From contig CAKTNU010000063.1 in NCBI GenBank assembly GCA_934589325.1, positions 1-8,748 on the forward strand: 8,748 nucleotides of DNA, in the 5' to 3' direction. Numbering within the stretch: the stretch's first letter is position 1; the number at the start of each line of letters is the position of its first letter. The notes under the pieces are model-generated. The model ran no database searches. It saw nothing but the letters and a program-made list of their open reading frames with translations, and was not told the origin of the DNA. Of this stretch, positions 1 through 5,596 are shown piece by piece. Origin of the DNA: an uncultured Oscillospiraceae bacterium. Its GTDB lineage: Bacteria > Bacillota_A > Clostridia > Oscillospirales > Oscillospiraceae. A program made the translations under genes and the position numbers.

Positions 1-58
1 GCCCATTATATGCAGCCGGCGCCGCATTGGGAATGTTACGGACTTACCCCGGCGGCCG

Positions 59-2230
59 TCAAGCATATTGCTCGGAGAGATATAAACTTGCTCTCTCCTG
101 TATGCGCTGTGCGGCGGCTTCCGCAGTCGTTCCACCGCCGAGATACACGTTGACCTCCTGCCAGATTATGTTATACAGTGCGCCGTCGAACTCATCCACG
201 CAATCAGCCGAATCGATTATCGCCTGCGCACGGCGCATCGTGGTTTCGTCTGGCGGAGCTATTGCCGCAGTGGCATTGACGACCTGCCCATCCACCTGCC
301 GCGCAAGACCGACGGCGGATGTCCCATCGAGCGCCTCACACCACTTTACCATCATTGCATCCAGCGCCCGCTGTGTCAGCGGGACGCCCGGAACACTACT
401 TTGGAAGCTGTCGCCGAGCATATATTTGAAAAACTGCCACACGCCGTCTTGCACATCCGAACTGCTAGACATTCCGAGCCGCAGCTGCGGAGATACCGCG
501 ACTCCGCTGCCGTTTGTCGACGGAAAGCCCACCGACTCAGAAATACCGCCGAACACCGCGTCTGAGTAGACCAGCCACTCTACGACATTGTCCATACCGC
601 AGCAATAGAGATACTGGTCGCCGAAGTATATGTTTTCCCAATCGCCGGTCGTATCGTCCTTCTCTGCCGGGAGCCTGGCAATAAACTTCAGCATCCGCGC
701 AAATTCCGGTGTGTCGAAGCTGCAGCTTGCATTGCTGCGGTCTATATACTCTGTGCCGGTGTAGGTGATGAGGCGCGACAGGAAGCGCTCACGCGTCATA
801 TTGCTGCCGAACATTTTTTCTGCGCCCAGTCTGTCCGCCGCGTCGAGAAATTCGCTTACGCTCATATGTTTCGCTGAACCGAAGCGTTCCGCCGTTGTAA
901 ATACCGTTACGATCGAATACGACGGTACGAGCTGATACAGGTGCCCGTCATCTTCCAGCGCTGACGCGGCTCCTGAAACCAAGTCATCATAGCTTATCTC
1001 CGAGTCGTTATCGAACCACGGCTTCAGGTCGGTAAGAAGTCCTTTTGAGGCGTAATTTACCCCCGAAAGGCTCCATAGGTCGTATATATCCGGCGCACTG
1101 CCTGCAGCTATGTCAGCATTCAGCCGGTTGTATCCGGCTGACTTGTCACTGCCGTTATTATAGGAGCTGTAATCGAGGATATCTATTCGATAGTCGGGGC
1201 TTGAATTATTAAAGTCAGTGACCGCACGGCGCAGGAGCTGATCACCGGCCGCATCACTTCCTGAACAGGTCGCAAGAGTAATCACCTGAACGTCATCGTT
1301 TTTGCTGACTGTCCATATTGCCGGCTTCCCGTCAGTAGCTGCCGCGAAGAAGCGGCTTGCGCCGAGTTCTGTAAAGCCGACAACACTTGCGCCGCTTGAA
1401 AACAGATTGGCGTAAGCGTTCTTCGCGCCCGTCGTGTAATTGATGTTATACAGAATGTTCGGATCAGACGCGTTCCAGCTGTATATTTCGGAGCCACTGC
1501 CGCCGAAACAGGCGGTGTAATTACCGTCGATCGTCCAGCTTTCCTTCTCGCTGTACGCTATTCTGTCCGAATCCTTCCGCACCACGCGCTGGATTTTTGT
1601 CGATGCGCCGTCGGACGAAACAATGAAAATATCGTCTCCGTCCCGGAATACATTTAGATTCCCAGAGTACGGGCCGAACGTTTCAATTACACCGGACGGC
1701 GTGGGGATATACACACTGTCAGCCGTCTCATATAGCTCTGAACCGGTGTCAAAGAGAAACAGTATGCTGAATATGTTCTGCCCGCTCAGTTCGGACGGAA
1801 CCTCAAGCTCCGTGTAATTATACACGATGTCATCGAGCGGCTGCGTCCGGATGTTGTACCGGCGGTAGCCGCCGTCGGACCTTTTCGTAATAACATATGC
1901 TATATCTCCGTAACTATCCATATTAACGACATTGTCGAGCACCAGGCCACTGATCTCGTACAGCACACCGTCCGCAAAACAGTATACTCTGTATTCGCCG
2001 TCCAGCTCGGCACAGAATAGGATACTCTCTCCTGCCTGCACAGCATTACGGACTACTGCGCCGCCCTGCGGCAGAGATATCAGCTCCGCCGAAAAGAGGC
2101 GTGCCCCGCCTTCACCCGACAGCGTTCCTCCGAACTGCACGCCGCCTGTGTACTTGTCCTTGCCGCAGGCGCACAGCAGCAGCGCAATGGCAAGCAGCAG
2201 AATCATTGCCGACAAACGTCTTGTCTTCAT
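59..2230 (-). CDS. Lipoprotein: beta-rich sensor-like region fused to an ABC-type solute-binding domain
   Basis: This is an exported lipoprotein of about 723 residues, probably a ligand-capturing component of an ABC uptake system on the outer face of the membrane. Numbering from the upstream GTG (position 2239), the N-terminus has basic residues, a hydrophobic stretch (about 11-22) and a lipobox LCAC with Cys25 as lipidation site. Residues about 45-315 are short beta strands with many Tyr, Asp and Gly, such as DGEYRVYCF and DGDDIFIVSSDG, resembling beta-propeller blades. From about 318 a family 1 solute-binding domain begins: strand VQVITLATC, a helix ending FNNSSPDYRI, then DIAAGSAPDIYDL, the usual 'ageaPDi' signature. 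The protein is much longer than a normal binding protein (400-450 residues). No ABC permease or ATPase is in the window; one could lie past position 1. I chose ATG 2230 because the Shine-Dalgarno GAGGTG sits 6 bases before it and overlaps the GTG. The ligand is unknown; a sugar is only the commonest case. Confidence 0.85.
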   Translation of the reverse strand: MKTRRLSAMILLLAIALLLCACGKDKYTGGVQFGGTLSGEGGARLFSAELISLPQGGAVVRNAVQAGESILFCAELDGEYRVYCFADGVLYEISGLVLDNVVNMDSYGDIAYVITKRSDGGYRRYNIRTQPLDDIVYNYTELEVPSELSGQNIFSILFLFDTGSELYETADSVYIPTPSGVIETFGPYSGNLNVFRDGDDIFIVSSDGASTKIQRVVRKDSDRIAYSEKESWTIDGNYTACFGGSGSEIYSWNASDPNILYNINYTTGAKNAYANLFSSGASVVGFTELGASRFFAAATDGKPAIWTVSKNDDVQVITLATCSGSDAAGDQLLRRAVTDFNNSSPDYRIDILDYSSYNNGSDKSAGYNRLNADIAAGSAPDIYDLWSLSGVNYASKGLLTDLKPWFDNDSEISYDDLVSGAASALEDDGHLYQLVPSYSIVTVFTTAERFGSAKHMSVSEFLDAADRLGAEKMFGSNMTRERFLSRLITYTGTEYIDRSNASCSFDTPEFARMLKFIARLPAEKDDTTGDWENIYFGDQYLYCCGMDNVVEWLVYSDAVFGGISESVGFPSTNGSGVAVSPQLRLGMSSSSDVQDGVWQFFKYMLGDSFQSSVPGVPLTQRALDAMMVKWCEALDGTSAVGLARQVDGQVVNATAAIAPPDETTMRRAQAIIDSADCVDEFDGALYNIIWQEVNVYLGGGTTAEAAAQRIQERASLYLSEQYA

Positions 2231-2236
2231 CATACG

Positions 2237-2242
2237 CACCTC
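2237..2242 (-). promoter_or_regulatory. Ribosome binding site deciding the lipoprotein start
   Basis: On the minus strand GAGGTG occupies 2242-2237. It is followed by CGT and two consecutive ATG codons at 2233 and 2230. The spacer is 3 bases to the first ATG and 6 to the second. The longest reading frame would begin with the GTG that forms the last three bases of this same site, which is implausible. The start is therefore 2230, or possibly 2233. Confidence 0.7.
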
Positions 2243-2278
2243 ATTTCTCTGTCATTTGATTCTGGGATCTTGTACAGA

Positions 2279-2287
2279 ATTATATCA
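2279..2287 (-). promoter_or_regulatory. Extended -10 promoter for the lipoprotein gene
   Basis: Read on the minus strand, 2287-2279 is TGATATAAT, an extended -10 element (TGn) joined to a perfect TATAAT. The hexamer 17 bases upstream (2307-2302) is CACAAA, a poor -35 match, so recognition would rest on the extended -10. Transcription would start near 2272, leaving a leader of about 40 bases. Its upstream part overlaps the inverted repeat at 2290-2306, which suits control by a DNA-binding protein. Confidence 0.5.
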
Positions 2288-2289
2288 GA

Positions 2290-2306
2290 ACAAATGTATA
2301 ATTTGT
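2290..2306. repeat. Inverted repeat ACAAAT-N5-ATTTGT, operator candidate
   Basis: Two perfect 6-base arms are separated by GTATA. The site covers the -35 zone of the leftward promoter, where a bound dimer could block or recruit RNA polymerase. It is AT-rich, so chance occurrence is possible; the placement is the main support. Confidence 0.4.
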
Positions 2307-2321
2307 GGAAATTTAAGAATT

Positions 2322-2343
2322 TTTCAGATTTTTCCGTCTGAAA
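2322..2343. repeat. Inverted repeat TTTCAGA-N8-TCTGAAA, operator candidate
   Basis: Two perfect 7-base arms flank an 8-base centre. It lies between the two divergent promoters, about 85-105 bases upstream of the predicted rightward start and 50-70 upstream of the leftward one. The half-site spacing suits a dimeric helix-turn-helix regulator. There is no suitable T-run for it to be a terminator of either gene. Confidence 0.45.
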
Positions 2344-2364
2344 TCCACCTGAACAGGATGCGCA

Positions 2365-2383
2365 TAAGCTGTTCGGCAGCTTA
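2365..2383. repeat. Inverted repeat TAAGCTG-N5-CAGCTTA, activator-site candidate
   Basis: Two perfect 7-base arms flank TTCGG. The repeat ends 8 bases before the -35 box of the aconitase X promoter, i.e. about -62 to -44 from the predicted start, a classic position for an activator contacting RNA polymerase. It is followed by mixed sequence, so a terminator role is unlikely. Confidence 0.45.
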
Positions 2384-2391
2384 CATCACGA

Positions 2392-2420
2392 TTGACTTTT
2401 TGCACAATTTTTGTTAAAAT
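2392..2420 (+). promoter_or_regulatory. Sigma-A promoter of the aconitase X operon
   Basis: TTGACT (2392-2397) and TAAAAT (2415-2420) are separated by exactly 17 bases, with TG at 2412-2413 giving an extended -10. Each hexamer has five of six consensus bases. Transcription should start near 2427, giving a short leader of about 36 bases before the ATG at 2463. This predicts strong basal expression unless a regulator acts at the upstream inverted repeats. Confidence 0.75.
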
Positions 2421-2448
2421 ATCAACTAAGCAAAGCTATATTCTAAAC

Positions 2449-2455
2449 AAGGAAG
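2449..2455 (+). promoter_or_regulatory. Ribosome binding site of the aconitase X large subunit
   Basis: AAGGAAG precedes the ATG at 2463 by 7 bases and supports that start. The leader between promoter and this site is too short for a riboswitch. Confidence 0.7.
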
Positions 2456-2462
2456 TGGTATC

Positions 2463-3743
2463 ATGAATCTTACTCCCGAGCAGCAGGCGCTGCTCAACGG
2501 CGAGAAGGGCGAGATGATGGCCAAGGTCATGAAGACCCTCGTCATGTACGGCGACACCTTCGGCGCACAGCGTATGGTTCCTGTCACAAGCGAATACGGC
2601 CACACCGTCATATCCTACGGCCTTGCCGCGCTCAAGCCGGTCTACGACTTGTTTGACCGTCTTATCGACGCCGGCCTGACCCACGGCCAGAAGTTCACTG
2701 CTGACCCACGCCCCCTCGACAAGAACGTTCCTACGTCCTTCCTGGAGGACATCGTATTTCAGAAAATAATGTACACCCAGCAGGACCGCTTTGAGGAACA
2801 GCTCCGCAAGCTCGGCATCACCAACGACGATGCATACTCCTGCACATGCTATGTCGATCAGATGGGCAACAAGCCCAAGCAGGGCGACGTTCTGAGCTGG
2901 GCAGAAAGCTCCGCTGTCGTGTACGCGAACTCCGTCCTCGGAGCGCGCTGCAACCGCAACTCCGGTATGATAGAGCTGATGGGCTCCATCGCCGGATTTG
3001 TCCCGGAGTTCGGCCTGCTGACCGACGAGGGACGCAAGGCAACCTGGATAATCGAGGTCAAGTGCGAGCATAAGCCCGAAGCACAGCTTCTCGGCTCTGC
3101 CATCGGCATGAAGGTCATGGAGGAGGTCCCTTATGTCAAGGGGCTCGACAAGTGGCTCGGCACAGAGCTTGACGACGAGGCCTGCACCTATCTCAAGGAC
3201 TTTGGTGCGGCGACAGCCTCAAACGGTGCAGTCGGCCTGTTCCACATAGAGAACCTGACACCCGAAGCCAAACAGCAGGGCGAGGCTCTGATAAAAGAGG
3301 GCGCACAGGTCTACGTCATTGACGATGCAGAGCTTCAGCGTGTGCAGGACAATTATCCTGTCATCTGGAAGGACAGGAACGCCAAGCCCGAGCTTTGCTT
3401 TGTCGGCTGCCCGCACATGACGCTCAAGCAGATGGAGGACTGGGCAGACGCTATCGGAAAGAAGCTTGAAGCCAACGGAATGGATAGGATAAGCGTCCCG
3501 ACCGTGTTCACCGCATCCCCCGCTGTCATCCGCGAGCTGAACCGCGGCATCTATGCCTCGAAGCTGGCAAGCTATGGCGTCATCGTCAGCTATATCTGTC
3601 CGCTGATGTACATGAACAACCCCCTCTGCAAAAAGAAAGCGGTCATCACCTCATCTAACAAGCTGCGTACATATACGAGCGCACGCTTCTATAAAGAGGA
3701 TGAGATCCTCGACATAATCACCGCCAAGGAGGGAAGAAAATGA
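2463..3743 (+). CDS. Aconitase X large (catalytic) subunit, DUF521 family
   Basis: This is the 426-residue catalytic subunit of a two-subunit aconitase X hydro-lyase, a cytoplasmic enzyme that removes water from a hydroxy acid with help of an iron-sulfur cluster. The family hallmarks are visible in order: the N-terminal helix LTPEQQALLNGEKG, then RMVPVTSEYGHTVISYG (37-53), CTCY (127-130), SWAESSAVVYANSVLGAR (145-162) with CNR (163-165), GCPH (315-318) and the C-terminal ITSSNKLRTY (395-404). Cys127 or Cys129, Cys316 and Cys379 are candidate cluster ligands; this is inferred from motif position. Characterised relatives include bacterial cis-3-hydroxy-L-proline dehydratases and the archaeal mevalonate 5-phosphate dehydratase. 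The sequence alone does not settle which substrate applies, and no proline racemase, reductase or mevalonate gene lies nearby. The stop codon overlaps the start of the small subunit, so the two are translated together. Confidence 0.93.
   Translation: MNLTPEQQALLNGEKGEMMAKVMKTLVMYGDTFGAQRMVPVTSEYGHTVISYGLAALKPVYDLFDRLIDAGLTHGQKFTADPRPLDKNVPTSFLEDIVFQKIMYTQQDRFEEQLRKLGITNDDAYSCTCYVDQMGNKPKQGDVLSWAESSAVVYANSVLGARCNRNSGMIELMGSIAGFVPEFGLLTDEGRKATWIIEVKCEHKPEAQLLGSAIGMKVMEEVPYVKGLDKWLGTELDDEACTYLKDFGAATASNGAVGLFHIENLTPEAKQQGEALIKEGAQVYVIDDAELQRVQDNYPVIWKDRNAKPELCFVGCPHMTLKQMEDWADAIGKKLEANGMDRISVPTVFTASPAVIRELNRGIYASKLASYGVIVSYICPLMYMNNPLCKKKAVITSSNKLRTYTSARFYKEDEILDIITAKEGRK
3727..3732 (+). promoter_or_regulatory. 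Consensus ribosome binding site of the small subunit, inside the large-subunit gene
   Basis: A perfect AGGAGG lies 7 bases before the ATG at 3740 and within the last codons of the large subunit. It allows efficient independent or coupled initiation, in keeping with the need for equal amounts of both subunits. Confidence 0.8.
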
Positions 3744-4180
3744 AGCAGTTCAAAGGGCGCGTAATAGTCCCCGGCACGGCGACGGCCGAGGCGCTGGTAA
3801 GTCACGGCGGCTTCAATACGCTGGCAAGCTATCAGATGGCTATGATGTTCGGCGACAAGAAGGTCAAATGCGGCGACCAGAACAATCCCGACCTGTACAA
3901 AAAGTCAATGCTGGGCAAGGCGCTGTGCCTGCCGCAGACCATCGGCTCCACCACCGGCGGTATGGTGCTGTACACCGTATGTTCCCGCCATCTCCAGCCC
4001 GCATGCATGCTGTTCAGCATGCCGATAGATTCCCTTGCAGCCTCCGGCGCAATACTTGCCGATGTCTGGACCGACGCAAAAATGCCAGTTGTGGACCAGC
4101 TTGGAGACGAGTTCCTTGAATACGTCAAAACCGGCATGACCGTCACACTTAAGGATGACGGCATAGTAGAGGTCGAATAA
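3740..4180 (+). CDS. Aconitase X small (swivel) subunit, DUF126 family
   Basis: This 146-residue protein is the separate swivel domain that closes over the active site of the aconitase X large subunit. The N-terminus FKGRVIVPGTATAEALVSHGGFN is the strand-turn start typical of the domain, although many relatives have a 'G.A.G.al' form here. The pattern NP-LY-KSMLGKALCLPQTIGSTTGG (49-74) is the family core; Ser70 in GSTTG matches the serine that acts as catalytic base in the aconitase superfamily (inferred by analogy). Residues 96-116 (SLAASGAILADVWTDA region) and the C-terminal strands complete the beta barrel. The length is normal for a stand-alone small subunit (about 130-150). The ATGA overlap with the large subunit and the strong internal ribosome site show an operon. 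The single-chain form of the enzyme found in other bacteria carries the same domain fused. Confidence 0.92.
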   Translation: MKQFKGRVIVPGTATAEALVSHGGFNTLASYQMAMMFGDKKVKCGDQNNPDLYKKSMLGKALCLPQTIGSTTGGMVLYTVCSRHLQPACMLFSMPIDSLAASGAILADVWTDAKMPVVDQLGDEFLEYVKTGMTVTLKDDGIVEVE

Positions 4181-4189
4181 GTTTCAGAA

Positions 4190-4201
4190 CATAATATTAT
4201 G
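4190..4201. repeat. 12-base palindrome CATAATATTATG
   Basis: This is a perfect palindrome 9 bases after the aconitase X stop codon and 5 bases before the terminator stem. It is almost entirely A and T, so it may be chance; it could also help separate the operon from the terminator hairpin. I assign no function. Confidence 0.3.
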
Positions 4202-4206
4202 ATTTG

Positions 4207-4247
4207 GCACCCCGGTTCGCGGTTTTTTGCGGGTCGGGGTGCTTATT
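4207..4247 (+). terminator. Hairpin terminator after the aconitase X operon
   Basis: GCACCCCG (4207-4214) pairs perfectly with CGGGGTGC (4235-4242). Within the 20-base loop CGC (4218-4220) can pair with GCG (4229-4231), and a run of six T (4223-4228) sits in the loop. The stretch after the stem is TTATT, a weak U-tract, followed further on by TTTTT at 4256-4260. Placement between operon end and the next promoter fits termination, but efficiency may be partial. Confidence 0.65.
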
Positions 4248-4260
4248 GCTCCGCTTTTTA

Positions 4261-4289
4261 TTTACAGCATCGGCCTTTAATGCTATAAT
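4261..4289 (+). promoter_or_regulatory. Promoter of the MFS transporter gene
   Basis: TTTACA (4261-4266) and a perfect TATAAT (4284-4289) are spaced by 17 bases, and TG at 4281-4282 forms an extended -10. The predicted start is near 4296, leaving about 20 leader bases. With the terminator just upstream, this shows that the transporter is a separate transcription unit from the aconitase X operon. Confidence 0.75.
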
Positions 4290-4303
4290 ATCTCCCTCGG
4301 AAT

Positions 4304-4310
4304 GGTGGTG
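4304..4310 (+). promoter_or_regulatory. Ribosome binding site supporting a GTG start
   Basis: GGTGGTG, one base off GGAGGTG, ends 5 bases before the GTG at 4316. The alternative ATG at 4337 has only GGAG at 15 bases, too far away. The GTG start is therefore preferred. Confidence 0.55.
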
Positions 4311-4315
4311 TTTCA

Positions 4316-5515
4316 GTGGAGCTGTCTGCAAAAAAGATGAATATAAAATATGCCTTTGTGCAGGCCGGGTATTGGATGGGCTTCTGCGTAGCGTTCAGCT
4401 TCGCCGCTGTCGTGCTTCAGGCCCGCGGATATTCCAACACGGAGCTTGGCGGTATCATCGCCGCAAGCAACATCGCCGGGCTGCTGCTCTCTCCCGCCAT
4501 CGCTTCAAGGCTGGACAGCTCAAGGCGCTTTACGGTATTCCACGCACTGTGGCTGCTGCAGCTCTCTCAGCTCGCGCTGCTCGTTATATTTACACTGCTC
4601 CACGGCCGAGGTGCTGCGGTATCGGCCGTATTCGGCCTATATCTCGCACTTGAGCTGTGCATAAACCCTGTGAATACTCAGCTCTATAATCTCATCGAGC
4701 TCAACGGTCTGCGTATAAATTACGGTGCAGCCCGCGGTATCGGCTCCCTATCCTACGCCGCAATATCCGCCTTACTCGGCATTATTGTTGGGCGCTTCGG
4801 TGCTTCGGCTATACCGGCAGCCGGCATAGTACTCATTCTCGTTCGCTTCGCGGCGCTGCTGTCCGTACAGCTTCGGTTCAAGGCCGTATCCAGGGGGCCT
4901 GCGGCGGCCGACTCGGTCAGCGCCAGCCGCTCGGTCTTTGCCTTTCTGCGCGGCGAGACAAAGTTCTGCGGTCTGCTGTTTGGCATCGCAATGCTGTTTT
5001 TTGCTCACAATCTGGTCGGCAACTTCATAATAAACGTGGTGCGCAATGTCGGCGGGGACGAGACCGGCATGGGCTGGCTCAATGCGTTCATGGCCGCCGT
5101 GGAGATACCAATGATGTTCTTTTACAGCAGGCTGACCCGGCGTTTTAAATGCTCGGCCACGGTACGCTTTGCAAGCGTCATGTTCATCGCAAAGGCGGCA
5201 GCATGGGCACTCGCGCCGAACATGGGCGGTCTGTATGCCGCCTGCCTGCTTCAAACCTTCTCCTTTGCGATAATCATCCCCGCAAGTGTACATTATGTAA
5301 ACCTGTATATCGCTCCGCAGGACCGTGCTAAAGGTCAGTCCCTTATCGCCGGTATGACAAGTCTCGGTTCGATATTTGCAAGTCTCTTCGGCGGCATATT
5401 GTACGACACAACGACCGTCCGCACCACGCTCCTCATCGGCACCGCAGCCGCTGCGATCGGCGCCGTTCTTTGCCTGAGCTGCACCGAGCTCGGTCGGGAA
5501 GCATCTGACATATAA
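4316..5515 (+). CDS. Major facilitator transporter, LacY / nucleoside-symporter-like branch
   Basis: This 399-residue inner-membrane protein has about twelve hydrophobic helices in two halves (helices 1-6 at about 11-186, helices 7-12 at about 215-390) with a polar central loop at 187-214. The segment RINYGAARGIGSLSYA (133-148) at the start of helix 5 is the signature of the branch that includes lactose permease and the nucleoside:proton symporters. Arg140, with Glu128 before it, may correspond to the LacY Arg144 and Glu126 pair; that alignment is my inference. A second branch motif is APQDRAKGQSL (333-343) before helix 11. Proton-coupled uptake is likely, but the substrate cannot be read from the sequence. 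It has its own promoter and sits between two terminators, so it is monocistronic. Its position after aconitase X permits a role in bringing in that enzyme's substrate, without further support. Confidence 0.88.
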   Translation: MELSAKKMNIKYAFVQAGYWMGFCVAFSFAAVVLQARGYSNTELGGIIAASNIAGLLLSPAIASRLDSSRRFTVFHALWLLQLSQLALLVIFTLLHGRGAAVSAVFGLYLALELCINPVNTQLYNLIELNGLRINYGAARGIGSLSYAAISALLGIIVGRFGASAIPAAGIVLILVRFAALLSVQLRFKAVSRGPAAADSVSASRSVFAFLRGETKFCGLLFGIAMLFFAHNLVGNFIINVVRNVGGDETGMGWLNAFMAAVEIPMMFFYSRLTRRFKCSATVRFASVMFIAKAAAWALAPNMGGLYAACLLQTFSFAIIIPASVHYVNLYIAPQDRAKGQSLIAGMTSLGSIFASLFGGILYDTTTVRTTLLIGTAAAAIGAVLCLSCTELGREASDI

Positions 5516-5538
5516 GGCAATAGCCGATATATAAAATT

Positions 5539-5577
5539 GCCCCATAAGCATTGCATAGCAATGCTTATGGGGCTTTT
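5539..5577. terminator. Bidirectional terminator between convergent genes
   Basis: GCCCCATAAGCATTGC (5539-5554) pairs perfectly over 16 bases with its complement at 5558-5573 around a 3-base loop. The plus strand continues with TTTT, serving the transporter gene; the minus strand continues with AATTTTAT, serving the large surface-protein gene. It lies 23 bases after one stop codon and 23 bases after the other. Confidence 0.9.
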
Positions 5578-5596
5578 CCGTTATATTCTTTTTGGC

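Noticed and set aside
1..58. Possible start of a further minus-strand gene after the lipoprotein (ATG at 27-25, or at 6-4)
   Set aside because: No Shine-Dalgarno sequence precedes either ATG and only a few codons are visible, so a downstream permease cannot be claimed. I also see no clear terminator here.
27..569. A 180-codon open frame on the plus strand opposite the lipoprotein gene
   Set aside because: The lipoprotein frame has a lipobox and solute-binding motifs; the opposite frame has neither a ribosome site nor a recognisable feature.
2427..2462. Riboswitch or leader RNA before the aconitase X operon
   Set aside because: The predicted leader is only about 36 bases, too short for a known riboswitch class, and shows no terminator-like structure.
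2436..3071. A 211-codon open frame on the minus strand opposite the aconitase X large subunit
   Set aside because: It is antisense to conserved family motifs and shows no plausible start signal or known domain.
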